Shown in pieces: positions 18,925 through 27,567 of a stretch of 64,000 bases of DNA (position 1 is its first letter; the number at the start of each line of letters is the position of its first letter). The notes beneath the pieces are model-generated. The model did not search any database and had not been told where the DNA came from. It saw nothing but the letters and a program-made list of their open reading frames with translations. Source of the stretch: an uncultured Hyphomicrobiales bacterium (lineage in GTDB: Bacteria; Pseudomonadota; Alphaproteobacteria; Rhizobiales; Ancalomicrobiaceae); assembly GCA_903930435.1 (NCBI GenBank), contig CAIYYN010000042.1:124001-188000 (forward strand), read 5' to 3'. A program made the position numbers and the translations under genes.

Positions 18925-19526
18925 GGCTACACTCCAATCCAAAAGACATCGACGGCGAAACCCTTTAGGTCTCGACCTGTGGCAGATGTAAAAGCGCAAG
19001 CACCGACATCAGTCGGAGCACAAACGCTTCAGCGGTCACCCTCGCGTTTGAGAAAGCCTCACGCGAGCACTGCCCCTCGGCAACGGCTGACGCCGCAGTC
19101 GTGGGATCGTCGGTCTTTGCTGTCTACGTTCACGCCGCGATGGAGACGGCACTTGGTTGACATCAAAGTCCGATGAGCTGACCGAAGTCAGCCAGATCCG
19201 CGTTCGTGCAAACGCGGAGACGAGTTCTCATTGCGTGACAGAACACGCAAATCAATCTCGTCATGGGTGCCATGGATTGGATCGGGAAACCCGAACCGCA
19301 CGCCCGGCAAGATATAGACGCCTCTTTAGTGACTCCAGCTGATGGAAAGCCGGAAGAGACCAAAAAAGCCCTTCTACGTCGTTGCTTCAAGCCGCGTCCC
19401 TTGTGTGAGACACAAGGTGGGCCGGTTTAACTCCGGCTGCCGGTTTTGCCCTGACGGATCCGGGCCTCTTGTCCCTAGATATCGTCAAACCGGCACGCAG
19501 CCACAGGCACGTGCGAATGTGGGCGA
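18925..19526 (-). promoter_or_regulatory. Long structured leader of odc, candidate speF RNA motif
   Basis: Read on the minus strand this leader contains a series of perfect hairpins: CCTTGTGT/ACACAAGG (19400-19418), TTGCGTG/CACGCAA, CCGCGTT/AACGCGG, GCTGAC/GTCAGC, CCGAC/GTCGG nested in AAGCG...CGCTT, and AGGTC/GACCT shortly before the gene. The AAGCG...CGCTTTT hairpin resembles a weak terminator. Such an extended, hairpin-rich leader in front of a fold-III ornithine decarboxylase is the situation in which the alphaproteobacterial speF motif was described. The ligand of that motif is not established. The hairpins are seen directly; the family assignment needs a covariance-model search. Confidence 0.62.
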
Positions 19527-19532
19527 GGGGAC

Positions 19533-19560
19533 ACATAAGTTTTTCACCCGATTGATGCAA
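19533..19560 (-). promoter_or_regulatory. Candidate promoter of the odc leader
   Basis: On the minus strand TTGCAT (19555-19560) and TTATGT (19533-19538) are separated by 16 bases. This would start the transcript near 19526, just ahead of the hairpin series. A second TTGACT further upstream lacks a good -10. Confidence 0.45.
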
Positions 19561-19760
19561 GCATTATTTTCGCGTTTTGCGACATTTTTTTCAGTCAAGT
19601 TTCGAGACTGTGAATCCGGCTAAACATCATGAAGGATGAAGGCCTTAACAGATGCTTGCTGTTACGCATTTCCGCACCAAAAATGGAGCCTCAAGATTAA
19701 AAGACCGATTGACAATCAGGTGTCATTGTCTCCAATCTTTGAACAATTGCGAGGGTTCAA

Positions 19761-20684
19761 ATGGATACATTCACGCGCATGGAAGCCTTTGTTCAGGTCG
19801 TGGATGCCGGCGGCTTTTCCGCGGCAGCGCGGCGACTGTCGAAGTCCAAGGCTTTGATTTCAAAGTATGTGCGCGATCTCGAAGATGAACTCGGCGTACG
19901 CCTTCTCAACCGGACGACGCGCCAGTTGTCGATGACAGAAGTCGGGGCAGCCTATCATCGCGAGGCGACCGAAATCCTCCAGCGACTTGAAGATCTCGCA
20001 GACGCCGTGCGCGACACGCACCGGGAACCGCGCGGGCTCCTAAGAGTTTCTGCGCCACGCAGCTTCGGTGATGCTGTGCTGGGCGAGGCCATCATGGAGT
20101 TTCTGATTGCTGAACCGGAGATCGCGCTTGACTTGCGTCTGGATGATCGCTTCGTCGATCTGGTTGAAGAGGGATTTGACGTTGCAGTACGCCTCGCTGA
20201 GTTGACAGACTCGAGCCTGATCGCACGGCGCCTGTCGACGTTCAGAGTTGTGATTGTGGCTGCGCCGACCTGCATTGAACGATATGGAACGCCGACCGCT
20301 CCGATCGATCTGGTCCATTTGCCGACAATTGTTGACTCGAATTTGCGGACCCGAGCCAACTGGAACTTCACCTCAAATGGCGAGCGGTTCACAGTTACGG
20401 TGAAGCCCCGGATCGAGGTCAACAGCCCGAAAGTGGTTCTCGACGCCGTGCTCGCCGGGCACGGCTTTGCGGCGCTGCCATTATTCATCTGCAAGGACGA
20501 ACTTAAACAGGGCCGCCTGGTTCCGCTGCTCACAACGTACAATAATCCGCCGGTTGGCATGTACGCGGTCTATCCGCACAGGCGGCATCTCTCAGGAAAA
20601 GTGCGTGCGTTTGTTGACTTTCTCGCAACTTGGTTCGAACGCAACAAGATCGACGATGAACAGTGTATTCGTGTTCTGACATGA
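19761..20684 (+). CDS. LysR-family transcriptional regulator
   Basis: A 307-residue LTTR. The winged helix-turn-helix occupies residues 1-60 (FVQVVDAGGFSAAARRL, with the recognition helix around KALISKYVRDLE). It is followed by the linker helix and a periplasmic-binding-like effector domain (VSAPRSFGDAVL, AVRLAELTDSSLIARRL). It belongs to the DsdC/AaeR-like subgroup that often represses efflux or redox genes. GAGGG five bases upstream supports the ATG. It is divergent from the odc leader but 200 bases from it, and whether it regulates odc or another gene is unknown. Confidence 0.9.
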   Translation: MDTFTRMEAFVQVVDAGGFSAAARRLSKSKALISKYVRDLEDELGVRLLNRTTRQLSMTEVGAAYHREATEILQRLEDLADAVRDTHREPRGLLRVSAPRSFGDAVLGEAIMEFLIAEPEIALDLRLDDRFVDLVEEGFDVAVRLAELTDSSLIARRLSTFRVVIVAAPTCIERYGTPTAPIDLVHLPTIVDSNLRTRANWNFTSNGERFTVTVKPRIEVNSPKVVLDAVLAGHGFAALPLFICKDELKQGRLVPLLTTYNNPPVGMYAVYPHRRHLSGKVRAFVDFLATWFERNKIDDEQCIRVLT

Positions 20685-20788
20685 ACCTTGGCTGCGGTCG
20701 CCGTTACGCCATCTTTGCGTGATTGAAAAATGGTAAGTGATTTGGCGTTCCGAGCCCGAGTGCCTATATCACTGGAGGTATCGAGCGA

Positions 20789-21466
20789 TTGGCCCATGTG
20801 ATGACGATTGTTAGACGCAGCATCGCTGTCATAGTGCTCTTGTTGAGCATGCAAGTCGTCACGACGCAGGCCGAGGCCCACCCGCACGTGTTCGTCGATG
20901 CTCGCGCGGAATTGGTCTTCAATGATCAGGCTCAATTGATCGCAATCCGCCACGTCTGGCGCTTCGACGAGGCGTTCTCCGCCTATGCGACGCAAGGAAT
21001 GGCGACCGATGACGATGGCCAGATCACGCGCGAAATCCTGCAACCCCTCGCCAAGGTCAACGTCGATTCGCTCAAGGACTATGATTATTTCAGTCTGTTG
21101 CACATCGGCGGCAAGCGTTATGGATTCAAGCTGCCAACAGATTACTGGCTGCAAATGGATCAGGGTCAGTTGACGCTCTTCTTCACGCTGAACCTGACCC
21201 AACCCGTCAAAACCGCCAAACAAACCATCGTGCTTGACGTCTATGATCCCGCCTATTTCGTCGATTTCACCCTGGTTCCGTCCGAGCCTGCACTTTTGAT
21301 AAATGCCCCGGCAGGCACCAAACTGACCGTGACGCCAAAAGGGGATCCGGATCCAGCTGCTGCGGCTATCCTTAGCCAGATTCCCGCCTCACAGCGCCAG
21401 CTGCCGCCAGAATACCAGTCACTGGCCAAAGACCTGACCAATCGGATCACGGTAAGCTGTCCATGA
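20789..21466 (+). CDS. DUF1007 family periplasmic protein of a nickel/cobalt system
   Basis: A 225-residue exported protein. A signal peptide (about residues 8-30, ending in EAHPHVF) exposes a mature N-terminus starting with the conserved HPHVFVDA, a likely metal-binding His pair of DUF1007. HVWRFDEAFSAY and VYDPAYFVDF are also conserved. A TTG start at 20789 is favoured by GGAGG ten bases upstream; ATG 20801 is the alternative. The stop overlaps the start of the NicO gene by four bases, so the two are translationally coupled. DUF1007 proteins commonly accompany NicO permeases and probably hand over nickel or cobalt. Confidence 0.85.
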   Translation: MAHVMTIVRRSIAVIVLLLSMQVVTTQAEAHPHVFVDARAELVFNDQAQLIAIRHVWRFDEAFSAYATQGMATDDDGQITREILQPLAKVNVDSLKDYDYFSLLHIGGKRYGFKLPTDYWLQMDQGQLTLFFTLNLTQPVKTAKQTIVLDVYDPAYFVDFTLVPSEPALLINAPAGTKLTVTPKGDPDPAAAAILSQIPASQRQLPPEYQSLAKDLTNRITVSCP

Positions 21467-22545
21467 TGTTGCCGTCACGAACACCAGCCAAAGGCACACA
21501 TGTCGCTCTCGCGATTGCAATATCGATCATTGCAATCGGTGCATCAGTGTTGGCTGCCCATGCTCAAGGAGCCGGTCCGTTCGGCGTCGGAGCACCGGAG
21601 GCAGGAGCGGAAACATCTGCCTATGGCATTTTCGGCTGGATCGCGGCAGAACAGGCAGCCTTCTACAAAACTTTAACCAGCGCACTGAAAGCGTTTCGAA
21701 CCAATCCGAACGCTTCTCTCCTGCTGATTGCGGTCTCGGCGGCCTATGGCATCTTTCACGCAGCGGGGCCCGGGCATGGCAAGGCGGTCATCGCGTCTTA
21801 TCTCATTGCCAACAAACAGACACTCAAGCGTGGCATCGGCCTCTCGTTCATATCGGCATTCTTCCAGGGCGCGGTAGCCGTTGCCTTCGTCTCTGTCGCC
21901 CGGTTCATTTTCGATGTTACAGCAGTCCAAATGACCGTGGCGACCGAAGGGCTCGAACTGACCAGCGCGCTCATGATCACAGCGCTCGGATTATGGTTGC
22001 TGGTAACGAAGGTGTTCCGGCTGCAGCTGTTTCGATCTGCGGACATATCAGCAGGCGATGCACGAGGACACATTCACAGCGCTGATTGTACGCATGCCCT
22101 ATTTGGCGACCTCGCTCCACAGGCGCGTGGCTCGACAGTCGGGGCGATGATGGTCTGCGTCGATTGTGGGTCGACCCATATGCCTGATCCAGCAATGATT
22201 TCCGGGACAATGGACTGGCGCAAGGCCATCGGCGCGATTGTCGCTGTCGGCGTCCGCCCCTGTTCCGGTGCGATCTTCATTCTGGTGTTCGCGTTCAGTC
22301 AGCAGATGTACCTGGCGGGCGTTCTGTCAGTAACAGCGATGTCGATTGGCACGGGGATTACAGTATCGATCCTGGCCGGGTTGGCTGTCTATGCGAAGGA
22401 CAAGGCGGTCGCTCTGGCAGGTCTCGATAGCCTTTGGGCCGAGCGAATCGTCAGAACAGCCGAAATTCTGGCTTCCCTTGCAGTACTGACGCTGGGATCA
22501 CTGCTGCTCGGCGCGACCCTGCTCGGTACTCCAGCCGGTGGCTGA
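21463..22545 (+). CDS. NicO/RcnA-type nickel/cobalt transporter
   Basis: A 360-residue inner-membrane protein with an N-terminal hydrophobic signal-like segment and about six membrane segments. The family motif HAAGPGHGKAVIASYL (about residue 100) carries the metal-site histidines, and GVRPCSGAIFILVFA (about 264) the second conserved motif. A His/Cys-bearing cytoplasmic loop (HIHSADCTH, CVDCGSTH) lies between, probably sensing or binding metal. It overlaps the DUF1007 gene by ATGA. Direction of transport (uptake or efflux) cannot be told from sequence. No NikR, RcnR or urease gene is adjacent. Confidence 0.88.
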   Translation: MMLPSRTPAKGTHVALAIAISIIAIGASVLAAHAQGAGPFGVGAPEAGAETSAYGIFGWIAAEQAAFYKTLTSALKAFRTNPNASLLLIAVSAAYGIFHAAGPGHGKAVIASYLIANKQTLKRGIGLSFISAFFQGAVAVAFVSVARFIFDVTAVQMTVATEGLELTSALMITALGLWLLVTKVFRLQLFRSADISAGDARGHIHSADCTHALFGDLAPQARGSTVGAMMVCVDCGSTHMPDPAMISGTMDWRKAIGAIVAVGVRPCSGAIFILVFAFSQQMYLAGVLSVTAMSIGTGITVSILAGLAVYAKDKAVALAGLDSLWAERIVRTAEILASLAVLTLGSLLLGATLLGTPAGG

Positions 22546-23331
22546 TTATTCCGCTGCAATCGCGCCTTCGGGCCGCATCTGACGAGCGTCGGCATAGGCC
22601 CGAACCGCATCACCAAAAGCAGCAAACAGCCTCGCACTCGCGACATCATTGCGGACCCAGTATTCGGGATGCCACTGGACGCCGACGGCGAAAGCCTTGG
22701 CACCGATGACGCTGACAGCCTCAATGGTGCCATCCTCTGCAGTCGCCTCAACGGCCAAACGCGAGGAAAGCGTCGCAATACCTTGTCGATGGAGCGAATT
22801 CACATCGACTTCCGCATCACCCAGAATGCGCCCGATGCAGCTATTGGCGACAACGCGGACATGATGTTGCAACTTGTAACGCTCATCCGGCGCTGGGCCG
22901 GGCGGGCTGCGGTGATCGAAGCGACCCTCGAGTTCCTGGATCTCGGTCGCCAGCGTCCCGCCGAGCGCGACATTCAATTCCTGATAGCCGCGACAGATTG
23001 CAAACAAGGGAATACCCCGATCCAGCGCCGCCTGGATCAATGGCAGCGTCGTGGCATCACGGGCCTCGTCATAGGGCTCATATTCGGGCGCAGGTGTCAC
23101 GCCATAGCGGGTCGGATGCACATTTGACTTCGCTCCGGACAGGACAACGCCGTCCACCCGGTCAAGAACCGGCAACACATCCATCATGTCACCAACCGAC
23201 GGCAACAGAACGGGTATCGCTTTGGCTCCGATCACCACCGCTTCGGCATATTGCGCAGGCGTCACATGCCAGCGCACATGCTCGAATTGCCGGTTATCGG
23301 TTGCGATCAGGACAACAGGTGTAGACGACAT
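22546..23331 (-). CDS. Class I glutamine amidotransferase, PuuD-like gamma-glutamyl hydrolase
   Basis: A 261-residue peptidase C26 protein. The catalytic Cys is in FAICRGYQELNVALGG (about residue 113) and the His/Glu in GVQWHPEYW (about 222). In the polyamine pathway PuuD cleaves gamma-Glu-GABA to glutamate and GABA. No other puu genes are adjacent, so the substrate may be another gamma-glutamyl compound. Its stop abuts the convergent NicO stop without a gap. No strong ribosome site precedes the ATG. Confidence 0.85.
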   Translation of the reverse strand: MSSTPVVLIATDNRQFEHVRWHVTPAQYAEAVVIGAKAIPVLLPSVGDMMDVLPVLDRVDGVVLSGAKSNVHPTRYGVTPAPEYEPYDEARDATTLPLIQAALDRGIPLFAICRGYQELNVALGGTLATEIQELEGRFDHRSPPGPAPDERYKLQHHVRVVANSCIGRILGDAEVDVNSLHRQGIATLSSRLAVEATAEDGTIEAVSVIGAKAFAVGVQWHPEYWVRNDVASARLFAAFGDAVRAYADARQMRPEGAIAAE

Positions 23332-23435
23332 GCTTTGGGTTTTCCGCAGTGAAGGCTGGGCTGGAACGCGGCTATGGTCGGATCATAGCCATCATGCCAA
23401 AACATTCTTCGAGGTCAATTTCGGCAATGATGTGT

Positions 23436-24419
23436 TCAGGCGACGAAATGGCCGCCAAGCTCATCATCAATGTGAACCCGGATGATCTCCTCGAATGTTG
23501 CCTCGGACGTGAAGCCCAGCGACCGGGCACGAGAGGCATCAAAATTCTCGGACCAGCCGGATACGATTCGTGTGATCGTTTCGTCAGGCTCGCGCCGGAT
23601 GCGAGAGACAACGCGCTCGCCAGCAATCTTGCGCAGTGCTTCGATCTGTTCGCCCACAGTTACTGACAGGCCGGGCATTGTGACGGCCCGGCGCGGACCG
23701 ACTATGGCGAGGTCGATTGTTGCGGCATGGACGAGAAAGCCAACCGCCGAACGAGGGCTTGCGTGCCAGTGGCGGACGGCTTCGCTGACCGGCAAGACGG
23801 CCTCGAGGCCAGCAAGCGGCTCGCGAATAATATTGGAAAAGAAGCCGGAGGCTGCCTTGTTCGGCTTACCCGGTCGGACGCAGATGGTCGGCAGGCGAAT
23901 GGCGATCCCATCAAAGATCCCGCGACGGCTATAGTCGGACAGCAGAAGTTCACCAATCGCCTTCTGGGTGCCGTAGGAGGTCAAAGGTGTCGTGAAGAAA
24001 TCGTCCGGGATCGCGTCCGGGAAGGGCGCACCGAAAACAGCAATGGACGATGTGAACACCACACGCGGGCGGTAGCCGTCGCCAACTGCGCGGATTGCAT
24101 CAAACAGATAACGTGTCCCGTCGAGATTGATCCGGTACCCCTTGTCGAAGTCAGCTTCGGCTTCACCGGAGACAATGGCTGCAAGATGGAAGATCACATC
24201 CGGTCTTGAGGCCATGAGACGCTCGGCTTCGCCCGTCACCGACAGGTCGCCCTGCAGGGTCACAACCGGAAAGCCTGCGCCCGAGGGATAGCCGGGAACA
24301 ACGACATCCTGGAGGGTCAAGGCCGAGATAGCCCGACCGCCAAGTTGTCCATCCCGAACCAGTCGCTGCGCCAGCTTGGCACCGACCATTCCAGCACCGC
24401 CGATGATCAGAATATGCAT
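23436..24419 (-). CDS. denD: NAD-dependent epimerase/dehydratase, D-erythronate dehydrogenase-like
   Basis: A 327-residue extended short-chain dehydrogenase. The Rossmann loop GGAGMVGAKLA is near residue 7, the catalytic Tyr-x-x-x-Lys appears in SYGTQKAIGEL (about 148) and the region VVFTSSIAVFGAPFP is conserved in DenD. DenD oxidises D-erythronate to 2-keto-D-erythronate in tetronate catabolism, normally with OtnK and OtnC, which are absent here. GGAGATACCCT precedes the ATG. The gene lies downstream of an SDR gene on the same strand (54 bases), so the pair is likely co-transcribed in sugar-acid use. The symbol rests on resemblance only. Confidence 0.78.
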   Translation of the reverse strand: MHILIIGGAGMVGAKLAQRLVRDGQLGGRAISALTLQDVVVPGYPSGAGFPVVTLQGDLSVTGEAERLMASRPDVIFHLAAIVSGEAEADFDKGYRINLDGTRYLFDAIRAVGDGYRPRVVFTSSIAVFGAPFPDAIPDDFFTTPLTSYGTQKAIGELLLSDYSRRGIFDGIAIRLPTICVRPGKPNKAASGFFSNIIREPLAGLEAVLPVSEAVRHWHASPRSAVGFLVHAATIDLAIVGPRRAVTMPGLSVTVGEQIEALRKIAGERVVSRIRREPDETITRIVSGWSENFDASRARSLGFTSEATFEEIIRVHIDDELGGHFVA

Positions 24420-24473
24420 AGGGTATCTCCGAGTAGGTCGTATTCAGACGCCAGTAAGCTACGTAAGAGCCGG

Positions 24474-25229
24474 TTAGAGAGCAAATCCACCATCAGCGAG
24501 ATGGATCTGCCCGGTCGTATAGCTGGCCTCGTCGGATGCCAGATACACGGCCAACGCGGCGATTTCCTCAGCCTTGCCGAGCCGACCCATGGGCTGACGA
24601 TCAATAAACGACTGTCGCACTGTTTCGATCGACTGGCCTGTGTTGGCGGCCAGCGTGGAAATGCGGTCATCAAGCGACGGGCTTTCGATGGTGCCAGGAC
24701 AGATCGCATTGCAGCGGATGCCCCGCTTGATGAAATCAGCCGCGACGGCCTTCGTCAGGCCGACCACTGCGGCCTTCGAGGCACCATAGACATACCGATT
24801 GGGAATGCCACGAACCGATGATGCCCCGGATGCGATGTTGATGATCGAGCCTTTGCCGCGTTCCAGCATGCCCGGCACAAAGGCGCGGATCGTGCGATGC
24901 ATGGATTTCACGTTCAGGTCGAACGAAAAGTCCCAGTCGTGTTCCGAGCACTCAAGTACGGTACCGTGATGGACGAAACCGGCGCAGTTGAAGAGAATAT
25001 CCACCGGACCTACGGCCTCTGCCAGTGCCTGGACGGCGGGCGTTGACAGCACATCGAGCCCGTGCACTTCCGCGACGCCATGCTCGACGAGATCGCGGAT
25101 CTTGGTGACATCGACATCAGTCGCAATCACATGGGCACCTTCGGCAGCAAACAGACGCGCAGTCGCGCGCCCGATACCTGCTCCAGCTGCCGTCAAAAAT
25201 GCGCGCTTACCCGCCAACCGACCTGACAT
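24474..25229 (-). CDS. SDR-family oxidoreductase, sugar-acid dehydrogenase-like
   Basis: A 251-residue classical short-chain dehydrogenase. AAGAGIGRATARL binds NAD (about residue 14), NCAGFVHHG stabilises it, and YVYGASKAAV holds the catalytic Tyr and Lys (about 145). The HLADGGFAL end is typical. The sequence resembles 2-keto-3-deoxy-L-fuconate dehydrogenase and DHRS6/BDH2 proteins, so a sugar-acid or 3-hydroxy acid substrate is likely. Two tandem ATGs follow GGAGGAA; the second (25229) has the better spacing. It is probably co-transcribed with the denD-like gene. Confidence 0.85.
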   Translation of the reverse strand: MSGRLAGKRAFLTAAGAGIGRATARLFAAEGAHVIATDVDVTKIRDLVEHGVAEVHGLDVLSTPAVQALAEAVGPVDILFNCAGFVHHGTVLECSEHDWDFSFDLNVKSMHRTIRAFVPGMLERGKGSIINIASGASSVRGIPNRYVYGASKAAVVGLTKAVAADFIKRGIRCNAICPGTIESPSLDDRISTLAANTGQSIETVRQSFIDRQPMGRLGKAEEIAALAVYLASDEASYTTGQIHLADGGFAL

Positions 25230-25360
25230 CATTTCCTCCCCAAGCTTACATGTTAGTATGCTTGTACCGGAAATTGGCCAGCATGGAACCCCTAAACTCC
25301 GCCAGATCTGGTCTGCAACTTACGCTTGGTTGGGTTCCATTGTTTTTTTGAGTGATCCTG

Positions 25361-26035
25361 TCAGGCGCGGGCTCGTGCGATCATATCAGCCAGTCCGACC
25401 TTCTGCTGACCGCCAGCATCAAAATTGTCCGGCGCAAGCCACGCCTCATAGGCAGACTTCAAGGCTGGCCATTCATGATCCAGAATCGAGAACCAGGCCG
25501 TATCGCGATTGCGTCCCTTGACGATCATATGCTGGCGAAACAGGCCCTCAGCCGTAAATCCGAACCGCTTGGCCGCACGCTTTGACGGCTCGTTCCCGTT
25601 GTCGCATTTCCATTCAAAGCGCCGGTTTCCCAGATCCTCGAACGCATAGCGCATCAGCAGGAAGATGGCTTCCGTTGCAAGCGGTGTCTTTTGCAGCGCC
25701 GGCGAAAAGAAGATGTGGCCGACTTCGATTACACCATTGGCGGGACGGATTTCCATCAGAGTCGCACACCCGAGCGCCTTGCCTGAAGCCTTGTCGATGA
25801 TCGCAAAATAGAGCGGGTCATCAAGCTGATCCCGCGTTGCAAGCCATGACTGGAAGTCAGCCTCAGACTGGAATGGCCCATAGGCAAGATAGGTCCACAC
25901 AGCCGGATCTTGCAGTCCGCCAGACCAGAGATCCGCCCCATGCCGGGCAACAACGAGCGGTTCGACGCGGGTCAAACGTCCCTCGCGGGTAACGCGTTGC
26001 GGAGGCTGGGCGGCATGGGGTGGGATCAGTGTCAT
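25361..26035 (-). CDS. GNAT acetyltransferase, RimJ/RimL family
   Basis: A 224-residue acetyltransferase of the RimJ/RimL type (Acetyltransf_3). IEVGHIFFSPALQKTPLATE contains the acetyl-CoA loop region, and RRFEWKCDNGNEPSKRAAKRFGF matches the conserved C-terminal half found in many proteobacterial relatives annotated as GNAT proteins of unknown substrate. ATG 26035 is preferred because AAGG lies about eight bases upstream; an in-frame ATG at 26116 would add 27 residues. It may act on protein N-termini or small molecules. Confidence 0.82.
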   Translation of the reverse strand: MTLIPPHAAQPPQRVTREGRLTRVEPLVVARHGADLWSGGLQDPAVWTYLAYGPFQSEADFQSWLATRDQLDDPLYFAIIDKASGKALGCATLMEIRPANGVIEVGHIFFSPALQKTPLATEAIFLLMRYAFEDLGNRRFEWKCDNGNEPSKRAAKRFGFTAEGLFRQHMIVKGRNRDTAWFSILDHEWPALKSAYEAWLAPDNFDAGGQQKVGLADMIARARA

Positions 26036-26145
26036 TCGAATTGCCTTGGGTTGCTGGTCGATGCCGATGCTGTAGCCGCATCGCATCAGACACTCGTCAA
26101 AATTTGAGGGAATCAATCCTGCACGCGATCAAGCGCCGTGCGAGA

Positions 26146-26850
26146 TCAGACGCGTTTGGGGATATCAACGCCACGGATCACCGCAGGGCGTGCCACAAAC
26201 ACGTCCAGCACCCGCTGGACATTCTTGAAGTCGCTGAAGCCCACGAGTTCGCTTGCCTCATAGAACCCGACAAGGCTGCGGATCCATGGGAAAATAGCGA
26301 TATCGGCAATGGAATATTGATCGCCGAGGACCCACTCGCGTCCTTCAAGGCGTGTATTCAACACACCGAGCAACCGCCGGGTCTCCGCGAGATAGCGATC
26401 ACGCGGACGCTTGTCTTCGTAATCCTTGCCGGCAAACTTGTGAAAGAATCCAAGTTGACCAAACATCGGTCCGATGCCGCCCATCTGGAACATCAGCCAC
26501 TGCAAGGCCTCAAACTGACCGGAAGCGGTTTCGGGGATCAATTGCCCGGTCTTTTGAGCAAGATAGACGAGGATCGCACCGGATTCCCAGAGCGCGATCG
26601 GGTTGCCGTCGGGACCATCTGGGTCAAGGATCGCCGGGATCTTGTTGTTGGGATTGAGTGAGAGGAACTCGGGGCTCAGCTGATCATTCGTGGCAAAATT
26701 GACCAGATGCGGCTCATAGGGCAGTCCGATCTCTTCAAGCATGATCGAGACCTTGATCCCGTTCGGTGTCGGCAGCGAATAGAGTTGCAGTCGGTCAGGA
26801 TGGGCCGGTGGCCATTTGGCTGTGATCGGATAGGATGAAACATCGCTCAT
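26146..26850 (-). CDS. Glutathione S-transferase, YfcG/YghU-like
   Basis: A 234-residue GST-family protein. The N-terminal thioredoxin-like domain has LYSLPTPNGIKVSIMLEE, where TPNG is the disulfide-bond-reductase signature of YfcG/YghU (Thr/Asn instead of Cys or Ser), and NPNNKIPAILDPDG plus WESGAIL, the glutathione gamma-glutamyl site. The helical C-terminal domain follows (WVLGDQYSIADIAIFPW). Such enzymes reduce disulfides with glutathione and show little transferase activity. The gene stands alone on its strand, with 110 bases to the GNAT gene. Confidence 0.9.
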   Translation of the reverse strand: MSDVSSYPITAKWPPAHPDRLQLYSLPTPNGIKVSIMLEEIGLPYEPHLVNFATNDQLSPEFLSLNPNNKIPAILDPDGPDGNPIALWESGAILVYLAQKTGQLIPETASGQFEALQWLMFQMGGIGPMFGQLGFFHKFAGKDYEDKRPRDRYLAETRRLLGVLNTRLEGREWVLGDQYSIADIAIFPWIRSLVGFYEASELVGFSDFKNVQRVLDVFVARPAVIRGVDIPKRV

Positions 26851-26946
26851 GGCCGCAGGTCCTGTTTTTTCAAGTGTCGGTGTCTAAGGTCCGGTCCATG
26901 TGTATTCCCGAGCCCGGTCGGAGACAAGCATCGGTGCCATCCAGAC

Positions 26947-26973
26947 ACAAAAAAGCCTCGGACGAACCGAGGC
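26947..26973 (-). terminator. Intrinsic terminator of rpmE
   Basis: GCCTCGG / CCGAGGC (26955-26961 and 26967-26973) with a five-base loop. On the minus strand it is followed by TTTTTTG, 34 bases beyond the rpmE stop. The plus-strand side has TTTT, so it may act weakly in both directions. Confidence 0.88.
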
Positions 26974-27006
26974 TTTTGGAACGACTGGGAACGGCAAGCG
27001 CTCTTA

Positions 27007-27228
27007 TCAGAAACCCATGCCCTTGAACTTGTCCTTGAAGCGCGAGATACGACCGCCGCGATCAAGTACTGTTCCGGTCTGGCCGGTCCAGGCAGGATGC
27101 GAATTCGGATCGATGTCAAGGTTCAGCGTATCGCCTTCCTTGCCATAGGTCGAGCGCGTCCAATATTCGGTGCCATTGGTCATCACGACCTTGATGCGGT
27201 GATAATCCGGATGGATATCTGGTTTCAT
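27007..27228 (-). CDS. rpmE: 50S ribosomal protein L31
   Basis: A 73-residue ribosomal protein with the L31 opening KPDIHPDYH and the conserved SHPAWTG. The Cys motif of the zinc-binding form is absent, as in other alphaproteobacterial L31 proteins, so it should not depend on zinc. It bridges the ribosomal subunits. GGA-rich sequence precedes the ATG, and a strong terminator follows, so it forms a single-gene unit. Confidence 0.97.
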   Translation of the reverse strand: MKPDIHPDYHRIKVVMTNGTEYWTRSTYGKEGDTLNLDIDPNSHPAWTGQTGTVLDRGGRISRFKDKFKGMGF

Positions 27229-27567
27229 CTTCCAAATCCTGCGTCATATGGATCATGAGGAGCAGGCGGAGGCAGTCAAACTGCTGCCTCAGGCCTAAAC
27301 CCATGATCTCTCTGGGGGTTTCAGTTGCGACCGACGACGTCCGAGTTGGACCACCGACCTTAGATTCTGACGACAGGCGCATGAAACACCAGCCGTCCCT
27401 TAATCCGTTGGCGGGTTCATACAGAAATTCGGCAGAATGCACAAGCCGACCATACGGCAATCCCGCATTTTAGTCCTTTGTGACCTTTGCGTTTTTGACA
27501 CAAGGCAGTATTTAGACGCCCATCAACGACAAGATAGCTGTCTATCGAAGGCGCCGAGGGGGATATC
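27229..27567. other. Divergent promoter region of rpmE and the aminotransferase
   Basis: This 339-base gap holds the control regions of two divergent genes. No hairpin, repeat or extra gene stands out. Small overlapping frames on both strands show no recognisable similarity. Confidence 0.5.

Noticed and set aside
19163..19390. A 75-codon Cys-rich frame in the odc leader, with two C-x-x-C pairs, considered as a leader peptide or zinc ribbon
   Set aside because: It would need a TTG start without a ribosome site, and it spans three perfect hairpins that explain the conservation expected of a structured RNA. It remains possible but unsupported.
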